DNA of 64,000 nucleotides, taken from positions 186,001 to 250,000 of the forward strand of contig JASWJB010000002.1 of NCBI GenBank assembly GCA_032433595.1, in the 5' to 3' direction. The notes under the pieces are model-generated. The model did no database searches. It saw only the letters and a list, made by a program, of their open reading frames with translations, and was not told where the DNA came from. Position 1 is the first letter of the stretch; each line of letters begins with the position of its first letter. The stretch comes from Conoideocrella luteorostrata (Eukaryota; Ascomycota; Sordariomycetes; Hypocreales; Clavicipitaceae). Positions 25,192-36,225 of this stretch are shown here, in pieces. The translations under genes and the position numbers were made by a program.

Positions 25192-25821
25192 TTTGGAGAG
25201 AACAGTAGCTTAACTAGCTGGCTGATGCCAATTGCTAGGAATAGACAAGAATATGAGGGGAAAAAGTGTGGTTGAGAGTGAGAAATTGCAAGGTTGGACT
25301 GCCCAACAAATCACATGGTGGAGGAGACTACCAAAGGAAGATTTTCTTTGTGATACGGGCTGAGAGGGGCGGTGATGCATTCTGGCGACAAGAATTCAGG
25401 GTCGCATTGGGGGTATTGTCCGGTGATGAGGGCCGGGGGTCCACTGGTGTACGGAGCTGGGGGCTCGTGGTTGAGGGGCAGACAGTGGTTAGTTAACTAG
25501 GCAGGGACCCTTCTTTGACGACAATTCTAGCCGCTGGAGACTACGGAGGAGTGGTTACGGAGTACGGAGTACAGTAGCTGCTGCCCCGCCATTACGTGCC
25601 AAACCACCAGCCAATGACAGAGCTTCAGCCCCTCCAAGACAGTCCATGTTCAGCCAAGCCGTAACTAGTTATCGTTTGACTCACCCACACGCAGACCAAA
25701 ATTATATCATCGTGGGTGGAATTGATGACCGGCTCGAAGTGAGCCAAAATTTCCCCAACAAACCACCAATCTTGACTTTCCACAGGCTCACAACCGTGCC
25801 CCGGCCACGATTGAACCGATC

Positions 25822-27012
25822 ATGGCCTCTGCCGATTCGGCTGCCCGTATGTTGCCCGCCGTATCTGAGCAGAGCAGTCGATGCGCTCGCTAACATGAGA
25901 CAGTAGCAGCCATCTCGGGAGATCTGCCCCTGCGCAGACAATCCATCTCAACCAGCAACTTCGAGTTCGTCAAGCCTGCTACCACCAACTTCCTCACCAC
26001 GAAATGCTAACTTCCATGTTGCAGCATTGTCCAAACGTACCGCGACCTCCTCGCCTCAGACCCCGATCTGACCAAGCCCGTCGCGGCAATCGAGTCACTC
26101 ATCGTCCTCTTGAACACCGTCCCCTCCACCACCGTCTACGAAACCCTCGATACCGTCAAAGCACACTGCGACCGCCTCAAGGCGTCGGTCGCCAACCCCG
26201 TGCCCCTCACAGCCGGCACCGACCTCTTCCTGCAGTACCTCGTCTCCTCGCTTAAGCAGCAAGAGGGCAGCTTCGACGCCGTGCGCCAGCACCTTCTCCG
26301 CAACGGACGCCTGTTCGCGCAAAGAGCCATTGCCGCGAGGAATGGCGTCGCAGAGGCCGGTTGGCGCTTTTTAGGCGAAGGCAAATGCGTCCTGACGCAC
26401 GGCGCTTCACGATCAGTCACAGGTCTGCTGGGACGGGCGGCTAAGAGCCTCCAAGGGAAGTTCAGGGTCGTTTACGTGAGGGACGAGGCACGTGTGGAGG
26501 AGAACGACAGAGTTGTCAAGGAGCTGCGGGGGATGGGCATACCTGTTGCGGAGATTCCCGAGGCGGCTGTCGCTCACGTCATGGGCTTGCTGCGCCAGGT
26601 GAACATGGTGATTGTTGGCGCAGAGGCCATCACGCAGAATGGGGGCATTATTTCGAGGGTTGGCACCTACCAGATAGCCCAACTTGCTTCAAACGCAAAG
26701 CCAAAACTGCCGTTTTATGTTGCTGCTGAGACGCACAAATTTGTCCGCAAGTTCCCCCTGGATCAGAGCGATCTCGGGTTCAAGCAGAAGATGCTGGATT
26801 TCAGCATAGACGCTGCGAGCAAGCAGCCCGAAGATGCCGTCGACTATACTGTGAGCTTGCCCACTTTATTTTTCTGACTCTGCCGAAATTTACTAACGCA
26901 TGTTTTGAAGCCACCCCAACTGATTTCCAACTTGATTACCGAGAATGGAGTCCACCTCCCTGGCCATGTCTTTGAGCAGCTCCTCAGCATCTACGGAAGT
27001 CTTAATGGGTGA
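25822..27012 (+). CDS. GCN3: Translation initiation factor eIF2B subunit alpha
   Basis: Four exons: 25822-25846, 25907-25964, 26025-26850, 26911-27012, giving 336 aa. It is the regulatory alpha subunit of eIF2B, the guanine exchange factor for eIF2, and senses eIF2 phosphorylation in general amino-acid control. Diagnostic segments are DIVQTYRDLL, AGTDLFLQYLVSSLKQQEG, VLTHGASRSVTGLL, VNMVIVGAEAITQNGGIISRVGTYQIA and YVAAETHKFVRKFPLDQ. The C-terminal exon encodes PPQLISNLITENGVHLPGHV. Exon 1 is only 25 nt, with donor gtatgt. Exon 2 follows the tandem acceptor cagtagcag: three AGs, at 25903, 25906 and 25909, are all in frame, giving 337, 336 or 335 aa. Intron 2 uses donor gttcgt. It converges on EGT1. 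Confidence 0.95.
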
Positions 27013-27468
27013 AGGGGCTGACGCAACCGGGACTTACTAATGAACGGCTGGTGGTCTGGCGTTTTCGGACGGACAAGGTGGGCTGTTGAAAGGGGGAAAA
27101 ATGACTAGAGACTGGGTCTCATAATCGAAATGACATAGATAAAAAGTTGAAACACATAGGGATCTCGGCGTTTTTTGATGCCAGAGGCAGGGCCCGTCGT
27201 ACGACTCGGCCGACGGCCACGATGATGCTAAAATGCATGCATGGTGCGACAAGAATATAATACTTGCAATATAACCATTACGAATGCTTCCCCCACGAGA
27301 GGTGCGCGCAAATGAGTGTGTATTATAAAGCGACGTGGCTGCGGAAAAGACTGTTATAAGTTTCCAATAAGACATGTCATGTCCCCTGTTCCCTTGTTGC
27401 TGCAATTATTCCTCTTAGCCCCCCTTCTTCACCCGCCCTTGTATCCATCATGTCAGCTGAGTATGCAT

Positions 27469-30400
27469 TTACTCAATATCTCTCACAAGCCTTGCCCCGA
27501 CCCATGCGTACAGATAATTCCTCTGATACCAATTCACAAAGCTCTTCCTGCCAGCAATCCTCGGATGCGTCGCCCATGAACCACCCAGCACAATATTATG
27601 CTTGTCATCAAAGAAGTCCGCCGTATACGCGGGATAGAGCTCCATCGGTTGGAATCCCTCGTGCCGGCGCAGAGGGGAGGATGTCCACTCCCAAACACCC
27701 CCCATGGAGGACTGTCCGGCCAGCGAACCCCCCTTGGAAGTGACTGGCACAGGGTGCCAGTGCTTGAAGCCGACATTCGTGCCGGCTAGGTCGATGAACA
27801 GCGAGCTGTTCTCGACGGCACAGGAAGTAAGCTGTGGTGGGGTTTCTTCAACGCCATCATTTACAAGGTGTCTTGCTCATATAGTCAGCATCATACATAT
27901 CATGGTGGGAGACGAAGGGGGACGGAGAAGTTATACCCATTCACTGCAGGAACCTTCTTGACGAGCATGCTCCCGGTATCGACCTCCTTCTGAGCCTCTA
28001 CAAACGCATAAATGCTACGGGCTTCTTCACAGGTCGGGATCCGGCCGCCCATCCAGGAAGCACAGCCGGCAAGTTCGTCGTAGGAAGCCATGACGGGCCA
28101 GTCGAGCGCGTACTCGAGGGGCACATTGCCGTACATGGTGCGGACGGACTTGTCTTGGAGGAATGACTCCGGGAGGTCTGTGGGAATGTGCTTCGAGTGG
28201 CCGTTGGAGCCTCCATTGGAGCCATTGGTGCCGGTAGGAGTTGGGGATGTATCGTTTCTCGGGGTTGAGGACCAGGAGGTGGGGATCTTGGAGACGTTGC
28301 CGGTGTACATGTATCGGGCGTACTATAGTGAACGTTAGAGCTGTGCTTTGAAAGGGCAGTGTTAACTCAATCACCTCTTCGTTGGTGATGGGTCGGCCTT
28401 GGGCTTGAAAACCATTGACCTTGACCTTTCGCTCTGGTTTCTCATTGTCCCTTTTGAAGTCTCAGCCGAGATATACCCATATCCAATAATATCGGGTCTT
28501 ACCATCCAAAATGTCCATTATGATGAGCATCCTCCTCTGGATCATTCATACCCACACTAATGACCTGCTCAGGTATGTCAAACCACTTGTTTGCTACTCT
28601 CGCCTGAAACGCCTTCTTTGCCATCCTCTCAAAGTCGGGCATCCCCATATGAGGTGGTGGCAGTGTCTTATCACTCTGAAGCATCATGTACAGCAGCGTC
28701 TCGATATGCATCACCTCGTGCTCAAAGCCCACCCAGATAGCCCTCGCGACATTTCTCGGGATGTTCTCTTCGCCCTTCTCATATAACTCAGCCAAGCGAA
28801 CACGTACTCTGCCCTGATACGCCGTGATCTCCTCAACAGGCGGCCACTCATCGGGTATTTCCGAATGGTCGTGGCATTTCTCGGGGTTGTCGACATCGGG
28901 GTCGACGCCACGCTCGAAAATGATGTGGTAGGATGTTGGGTGCGTGGGGGCCAGCCCCGTCGTCTTTGTGAGCTGGATATCAAGGAATGTTGGGATGTGG
29001 CCAAGATAGAAGATGCATGCGTTGCGGAGTTTGATGGGCTTCTCGGTGAGCTCCTGCTTCGGAAGCATTCCCTTTGTGACAATGTCCCAGGCTGACCAGA
29101 GGGAGTGCCAGTCGGAGAGAGAGGGGAGGGGTGAGGTCGCATAGAGAGAAGGAGCTTTACTAAACGGGAGGTTTGCTCTCTGCAGCATGTGTAGGCCTAG
29201 GATGAAGAACAAGTCAGGAAAAGCCGAATAAATATGTGGTTGTGGAAGTTGAAGGGTCGAAAGCGTACCGTATTCATCACTGCGAGACCACGTTCCTATC
29301 ACATGCAGACCAGCATGCCTCCACAAGTTAGCCGCACCCACCTTGGAGTACTTAAGACTTTGTTCGATCTGGATCCTTTCATGGGGCTTGACGACGGAAC
29401 CTAGGACGGTTACTTCCTCGAGAGGTGAGACGAAGGCCTGGTGGCGGCCGCCCTCCTCGTCATAGACGTATTCGCCAACAACCCGCCAGTTGGGAACATG
29501 AAAGATATTCTGGCCATAGATATGGTTGGCGTTTTCGAGACCGTTGAGGACAAATCTGATACTATTAGCTGAGGCTCGTGACGTCGGGAATGGGGACCTT
29601 TACCCATGGGTGACACCTTTGCTGTCTATTTACAAGCGAGTTGTGTTAGTTAGTGCTTGAGCAAAGCCTGGAGTATTGGTCAACCGTACCATTATAAGCG
29701 TGGCTGTTGCAGGTTAGAAAAAGTCTGAGATTGAATTTGATTCTCAGGGGAATAAATACGTACTAAATCATGTCCGGATTCCCGCACGAGTCTAGCCCAA
29801 CGATCATGCTATCGTCTGGCTTCAGAACATCTGCATATGACTGCAGGAATTCTGCAGCTTCATCTCGATGGAAGTTTCCTGAACCAGGATGTAAGCTCTC
29901 TGAAAGAACGAAATCGGAGACGTGATGGAAAAGCTATATGTTTGCTATGGAAACTCACCAATGCTCGAACCCAGGTGGAGGATACATTTCGGCCTATCCA
30001 TATTGACAGGCTGCTTCAACCAAGTAACACCGTCGTCATAGGTACCCAGTAAGCCATGGCAAGATACGTACTTGAAATCCGGCACGTGCGACAGGGTACG
30101 CTCCAGTTCTTTCTTGGACAAATCGAGGGCATAGTAGTCAATAGATTTGTGGGCGTCTTCAAACGCCTGGAGCAGAAGGCAGACTTTGCGGAGATTTCTG
30201 TATTCACAAGTCAGCCAGCGAACACGACCGGCGAGTTTATGCGGGGGCGAGTATGTAAATGATGAAGATTCAGGTCGCGACCCAGTCGAGGGAAAGAAGA
30301 AAAAAGCCAAGCGTATACTCACCCACTTCCCAACTCTATTAACATGGCCCCATCTGGAACCTTGGCCGCAATCTCGACTGAATATTTCTCGAGCAGCTCG

Positions 30401-30807
30401 ATTTCGTAACCAGTCAGGTAATATTCGTCCAGATATGTGATCTGGCAAAGTGTATGAGTTGGAACGAAGCGTCCACTAAGGGGAAGGGGGAGAAACAGCG
30501 AAAGTGCTGTCATAGCATTTTGGACAAGCAGAGCACATCCAATGCATGCCTAGGTTACTTCAATTCAACGTACATCCTCGAACAACTGCAGGCCCTTCTC
30601 ATCATATAGCAACAGTGTGGGCAGCCTGCGAGGCCCCCCGTCTGGGGGGTTAAAATGAGAAGCTATTTCATCTTTGAGGTTGAAATCGACCTTGTTGCTG
30701 CGAATGTCGATGATGTCAAGAGCCTCTTCGGCTTGAGCTTTCTTTGGCTGCTTGATGGGGTACGACGTCGTGGTGACTGTTTGGATACACTGCTTCACGG
30801 CGGGCAT
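27469..30807 (-). CDS. EGT1: Ergothioneine biosynthesis protein EGT1 (EgtD-EgtB fusion)
   Basis: Ten exons: 30807-30574, 30441-30323, 30197-29959, 29878-29764, 29703-29690 (14 nt), 29625-29604 (22 nt), 29555-28503, 28450-28375, 28322-27937, 27871-27469. They sum to 2661 nt and encode 886 aa, near the length I recall for Neurospora EGT-1. The N-terminal half is the SAM-dependent histidine trimethylase (EgtD-like): LIELGSGN, YYALDLSKKEL, ILHLGSSIGNFHRDEA, IVGLDSCGNPDM. The second half is the non-haem iron sulfoxide synthase. A DinB-like bundle has the iron-binding HxxxHxE (FEHEVMHIE, around residue 530). The FGE-sulfatase/formylglycine-like end has GGVWEWTSS, NIVLGGSWATHP and NYLYAWVGARLVRD. 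The enzyme converts histidine to hercynine and then hercynylcysteine sulfoxide; a separate lyase completes ergothioneine, a thione antioxidant. Acceptors include tag, cag and, for exon 10, aag. Confidence 0.95.
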
Positions 30808-31750
30808 GTTGGCGATGTTTTGGAGGTATCACAAACAATGCGCTGGGAGAGTGTCTGGAAAATGTATATTCGAAGCTGGTCAAGGCGGGGGTAAATTGGA
30901 TTGATATAGTACTCTGTACGGAGTAGATCGACAGGAACACGTTAAGAAGCACCCGTCAGGTAATTTAAGAACTAGAGCGGATGATGAAGGAAGGAGCTAC
31001 GATGGAGCTACGGCATGGTATTTGATTCCTAAAACTTTCCGTGAATTACGGCAATAGCTCCCGTCCACCGTCGCAACAAGACCCAACAAGCTCACAAATC
31101 TAGAATTCCGGGTCCAATGGGATGCTTCTAGATGGAGCTTCCCCTCATGCGGTGGTGGCGGCTAGGGCGCGCACAAGCTGATGGTGACGCGAACTGCGTG
31201 AATAAGGTCACAATTGGCGATGGCACGGATTGACGGATGACGGGCGTGCTCCACGGCACTGGACCACAACAAACCCGAACACGCCACACCAGCATTACGG
31301 ACCGGCCTGGAGGGTTGGAGGGCTGGAGGGCTAGGAGGTGGTTTGTGGGTGGGTGTGTTGAGGAGCCACATTTCTGGGGAAGGTAGACGTCGTCATGATG
31401 CAGGTCATGATGCTGGGCACGGGTGGTTCGGTCACGGTGGTTCCCCCGCGTCTGAGGCAGAGGTCGGTTCGTCGGTTTTTGGATCGTGAAGCGCGACGAC
31501 GCACCGTAGCGTCATATTTGGAATCTTTTGCTCTTTCTCATATCCACTTCATCATATACCCATACCCATTTGGAGACGGAGTATTTTCCTGCACCGCAAG
31601 TGAGGCGACCGACGCCGAAACCTGCATGTACTCCAACCGACACCGACGAGACAGGAGTTTTTGGTTAATGGTCGAGGGCTGACAAACGACGGTTTTGTCA
31701 GCATAGCCATCTTTTACCACTTCTTTGCTGAAAATTATCACCAATCAACC
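30808..31750. other. EGT1 promoter and gene-free sequence
   Basis: Upstream sequence of EGT1 with a TACGGAGTA copy at 30916-30926, about 110 bp above the start codon. A G-rich short repeat (ggagggttggagggctggagggctaggagg) lies at about 31311-31340. No gene seen. Confidence 0.5.
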
Positions 31751-32370
31751 ATGGCCCCATCCAGTCCCATCACAACCGGGGCTTGACTACCTTGCTGGGT
31801 ATCCAGCATCCTACCATGCCGGCCAGTATGACGCATACAGCAGGTGGTGAGTTTCCCGCCGCTGTGTCTCATGCTGGCGGTCTCAGTGTCATCAGTGGTT
31901 TCTGGTACACGGCCGAGCAGCACCGGGAAATCACGGGCGAGATGAAGGCCGAGTTTAACAAGCCTGACCTTCCATCCGATGTTGACCTTGCTCTGCCTTA
32001 AGTTGGTGGTAGTGCCAGAAAAACAAACCACGATTAAACACACGGCAAGCTCAACAAACTCGTCGACCTAATCATTAATTATCGACGTCGCCTGTCGCTA
32101 CAAGGTCGCCATACTGAAGGGATAGACTTCTCTGGTCTTTGCTGTTAGTGGAATTCACAACAGCCGTAAGCTTACTAGCTCTCTTATGCAGGGGAATGCT
32201 GGTGTTTGGGATAGTACTACTCCGTGGATTTGTTACCTACACTAACGCTGCAGCGCTGAAGAGCCCAAGGAGGCTGTCGTTACTCGCAACTATTCTGAGA
32301 CTAACGATACCTTAGTCCTTACTAGCCGTCCTTTGCAAGCTAAGTTTAACCTACGGAGTATACCTCAAGG
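31751..32370 (+). pseudogene. Decayed nitronate monooxygenase (2-nitropropane dioxygenase)
   Basis: Recognisable pieces of an FMN-dependent nitronate monooxygenase lie in order. The start MAPSSPITT is separated by a frameshift from LTTLLGIQHPTMPASM. Then come FPAAVSHAGGLSVISG, YTAEQHREITGEMKAEF and VDLALP, an in-frame TAA where the family has Gln, VGGSARKTNHD, another TAA where an aromatic residue is usual, and THGKLNKLVDLII. After about 32,090 similarity fades. A late block, KEAVVTRNYSETNDTLVLTSRPL (32,271-32,341), corresponds to the C-terminal segment after the flavin-binding part, so about 100 codons of the middle are missing or unrecognisable. The first stop fits CAA to TAA, a repeat-induced-point-mutation-type change; the second does not. 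The family oxidises toxic nitronates such as propionate-3-nitronate. A TACGGAGTA copy sits at 32352, at the relic's end. Confidence 0.75.
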
Positions 32371-35089
32371 ACTAGCACTCTAAGGGCAGCGCCGCTCAGG
32401 ACTTATGTGACTAGACATCAAAGATAATTAACGATCTTTTTTTCATGTATTTTAAAAAAAGGCCGTCCCAATTTCTAGTAGCACCAGCGGTATTCTCCCA
32501 AGCAGCTTTTTAAACAAGATTAGACTTCACGCGCGTTTTCCCGTCTCGAACTTAGGGACGCACGGGCCACCATCGTGCTGCCAGAATGCCGGAACGCCGG
32601 AAGCTGATTCTGGTAGGTGAAGCCGCCGGGCGGATGTGGCTTCGTAATAGATCTGCTGATGCTCTGGGGATAGTCATGATGATATGTACTTTAGTTTTAA
32701 TATTGGAAATTAAATGCCGTTATGTCGTTGAATGAACTATAACTTTGTGGAAAATGAGTTACCTTCGTAACCGTTTAAATGGGGTAGAGAGAGCTGAAGT
32801 GCGGTGACCCACTGGATGCACATCTGCATGATCTCACGATCGAGAGTGGCGATGCATGTATGATGACGGGGCAGCCACACCTTGGTGCAGCAAGATAATT
32901 GTGTAACGCCACGGGTTCTACCGACTGGTAGTGGATGGACGAAGCATTTCAACCTTCTTTCCACGTGAAAGGATCGCGATGCGACGAACCGTTGGGCGAG
33001 CTGTGAGAGCTGCAGTCTCGGTCGCACAGTTGAGTGTTGGTGAGACTAAGAAGGGGATTGGTAACTTGGATGCATCATTCGTAATTCATAGCTAGAATTC
33101 CTATAGATAACTCTTTGTCCTTTTCTGCCTAGTGCTGGGCGTCTGCGTGTTAGCTGACCTTGCCTCACGGGTCGCCTTCCTATGCGGTAAGACCAAAGTT
33201 GCTGCCTACGCCAGCCCAGTGGATGAAGATGCCACCAGAAGAGAAAATTGGATGTAAGTTTATTGGTAGAGAAATACCTACGCGCGAAAGGAGTGTTTTG
33301 TTTGGCTGGAAGTACAAAGCTGTCCCACCCAAGCGAGGAGAGTTAAGGAATTATACAACCCGTTATGCTCTGGGAGACAGCAGGGTTCTGCACTAACTAT
33401 TGACAGCGCTTTCTGGTCAGCAGATTGAACAGGGACAATAATAATACGAATGAAAAAAAAAAGAGAATAAATCGAGGTTAAAACAATTAGCTAAATATTC
33501 TACAAAGTAAGACTAGAAGTTACAGAAAGGCGAAAACACCCTTAACCATGCGGGGAGCAAACTGAGCGATGACTACTACTCCGTAGTTGCACACCAGTTA
33601 TAACACACGCAATAACTAGTTCCATTAACAACAATTGCCCTCGTACGACGGTGGTGGTGTGTTCGATCCAGGCCGCGGGCAAGTTTTTATTTTTGCGTTT
33701 TCTTTTTTAATTCGCCGGTTTGTTGCATGCATTTTTGGACTACCAATAATAATTATAACGATAATAAATAATCCCCACACGCCGCCGCACGCTGCAAGTC
33801 TATTACCGTGTCCTGGTATTGTTGGTTAATGCTCTCCGGCAGGGTACCGTATAACTAATGCCGGTATTTAATGTGTTTTTTCATCATACGATAAGTCCAT
33901 GAGGGACAACAAAATATTACAACATAGTAATCCCCATTAATGCGAGAAAACCATACTGAAGTTATTTAACTTACAGCTTCTCGTCTGCCAAATACTTTGT
34001 CAGCTCGTGTGGCGAAGGAAACCCTTCGGGAGTCTCATAGATCCTGGACGGATCAAATATGCAATTAGATGAAGGAGATTTACTTTCGCGACGGCTTCGA
34101 CGTTCACATACAGATAAGCTGCTGAACGCAGCTTCTAAATCAAGGGTCTGACGAACCATCGGTAGAAATCAGGCGAATCAATGAATTGTGGATAGGCAGC
34201 ATGCACAGGAGCTTAATTTCGCCTTCATCTGTTCCGTTTCATGCTCGTCAAAACTGACCAAGACAAGAGAGCCCTTTCGTCAAGACATTCTCCAGCATGG
34301 TGAATATCAACTTGGAAGCTTCACCCAACCTAGTTGGTGCACGATTCTCCGTGCTTTAAGCACCGACAATTGGGAATAAGGCAATGTATCTCAGGGGGGC
34401 GAGAGGGGTGGATGCATATGACTGGGATGAAATTGTTGACGGTGACAACGAGGGCGGAAATACCTCGAATCTCGGGGCCAAAAATCGTGCTGCCATGGAA
34501 AGAATGGAGGAATCCACCAAAGAAAATGAGCTTGAGGCATTGAGACGAACAAAATCATCACGCTGGGCGCTTGCCTGGGGGCGTTCTATGCCCCAGGAGG
34601 AAATAGAGGAGAACCGTAGGCGTGAGCAGAAAGTCGCACTAGAGGAGGGACAGTACATACAATGACCGTGTGGAGATTGTGCCGCCCCATCGGCTCTGCC
34701 GCAAGCGATGATGCCGCGTTGCTACGAAACGGTCCCCGGGAGAAAATGCCATGGGGAAAAAAGGGAACAGGGGCATATCAGCAACCGTACAAAGTGACAT
34801 TGACACTGACGAACAAGTAATGCGTAGGATGTAGCGATTTTTATGTATAAACTTGTGGTGCGTGCCGTATGTTAATTGTCGACTGACGTCAACATTGCTG
34901 AATGTAAAAACCTCCGAGGGGTGGCCACCTATCAGAGCACGCGATTTACAGAGCAGAGTGTTCCATTTAGTGCATAAGCAACCCTGAAATGGCCGCCACA
35001 ATATGGGAAACTTTTGAAGAAGCCAGCAAAAAGAAAGACATGGCTAATGACAAGGCAAAACTGATGGACAGTCCATCTGTCAAAGTATA
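32371..35089. other. Gene-poor region downstream of the pseudogene
   Basis: Mostly A/T-rich sequence with no convincing gene. Two short frames have protein-like texture: 33160-33396 (+) and 34384-34665 (+, listed separately). A TACGGAGTA copy lies at 33577-33586. An A-run is at about 33452-33462. Confidence 0.45.
34384..34665 (+). CDS. Short charged open frame, possibly a gene fragment
   Basis: A 93-aa frame rich in Glu, Arg and Asp, with a plausible helical end (EALRRTKSSRWALAWGRSM, then EEIEENRRREQKVALEEG). The same frame continues upstream, through one TAA, to an ATG at 34297 (MVNINLEASPNLVG...). The whole could therefore be a broken small gene or a two-exon gene with a very short intron. 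I do not recognise it. The opposite strand is also partly open, so chance cannot be excluded. Confidence 0.3.
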   Translation: MYLRGARGVDAYDWDEIVDGDNEGGNTSNLGAKNRAAMERMEESTKENELEALRRTKSSRWALAWGRSMPQEEIEENRRREQKVALEEGQYIQ

Positions 35090-35186
35090 TGGACAAACGG
35101 GGAATCGAACCCCGGACCACTCCCAGTCAATGAATTCACTTGATGAACCATGCTAAGGGAGTATTATACCACTAAACCATTCGCCC
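35090..35186 (-). tRNA. tRNA-Ala (anticodon AGC) with 25-nt intron
   Basis: Read on the minus strand, the acceptor 5' strand GGGCGAA pairs with TTTGTCC at the 3' end, using G-U at positions 3:70 and 5:68, and A is the discriminator base. The D arm is GTTTAGTGGTATAAT. The anticodon stem CTCCC/GGGAG encloses TTAGCA-T with anticodon AGC. The T arm is CGGGG-TTCGATT-CCCCG. The G3:U70 pair is the alanine identity element and supports the AGC reading. A 25-nt intron (35126-35150) interrupts the loop after position 37, the canonical site. Downstream on the minus strand, a perfect 7-bp inverted repeat (35063-35077) is followed by TTTT, which could act as the Pol III stop. Confidence 0.92.
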
Positions 35187-36225
35187 GTTGACTGATGATG
35201 TAATCAAGGCGATATCCAGTACATATGGTAATGGTGAGAGACGCGGCGGCGGAATGATTGACGTAGTGAGTGGCGATGTGGCTCGTCAAAGATGTATGAA
35301 AAATGCTTGGGCTTTGGGGGTGGGGGCGTGCATTGATCTGAGAACAGGATGCGACATGTGTAGTATCCAGTGACAAGGAACCTGGGCTCACCTTTGGCAG
35401 GCCAACTCGGTAGCAGTGGCACGACCTCGACGCAATGTGTATGTGCTCTATATACTCCGAACTGAGCTTCAGTTTGCCAGCGCACCGCCTGTCAATTCTG
35501 GACGGATCCTCTAGGTAGTAGTTGTTGGCCCAGCCGGCATGCGAGTGGCTGGCCGGAAAGCCATATTCATCTGGGTAATAAGAAAAGTCTAAAAGCATAA
35601 TAGATCTGCTAGACAAGCGTTGCAACTGCAGCCACGTTGCGTCAGCTCCCCGCTCTGATGATACACGACAACACCTTCATGTCTGTCAGGTAAAAGTGGC
35701 GATATGTGCGCATCGCTCAAGACTGGCCCAATGACAGCGATTGACCCGCCAGCCCCTAGCTTCAGAGGCCTCACAGCCAACAAGCGTCACGCTCTGGCAC
35801 CCACGATTTCGAAGCTGTTAGGCCGGGCCCAGATGTCCGGCGCTTGCAGGTCCAACCGCCGCCAAGGTGCTGGCGCCATGAATAGATTTGTTGCTTAATT
35901 TGTCGCGGCGGCTTGAACCTAGAGGACCTGCCATCGTTTATGTTTTATTAATCTGCCATTGCTCTGTTTCTTATCAACTCCATGCGGCTAATTTATTGAA
36001 AGGATAAAAGAAGGCCACCTCCATTCAGTTCTTCGATTTTTTTTGGTCCAGGCTCGTGTTGGTTTTAGTGGTCACCGGCGCCAACGTCATCGCCACTGCC
36101 CCGCGATTTACACTCCGCGACGGCCAGCTTCCAGTGACGAACTGTGAAATCTACACTGCACAAAGAGGCAGAATTTTTCGTGTCAGATTCTACACCCGCT
36201 ATTTTGGAGTAGTCTATCGCCTGTC
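35187..36225. other. Intergenic region upstream of senescence-domain gene
   Basis: No gene supported. The last 250 bases are the promoter and leader of the downstream gene, with a T-run at about 36037-36044. Confidence 0.5.

Noticed and set aside
21418..30807. Radical SAM gene, EGT1 and neighbours as a biosynthetic cluster
   Set aside because: They are separated by housekeeping genes (NECAP, eIF2B-alpha), lie on both strands, and share no pathway; EGT1 normally stands alone in fungi.
35090..35186. tRNA-Gly (CCC) reading of the tRNA gene
   Set aside because: The D arm resembles tRNA-Gly, but CCC lies in the anticodon stem. The 7-nt loop gives AGC, and the G3:U70 pair marks alanine.
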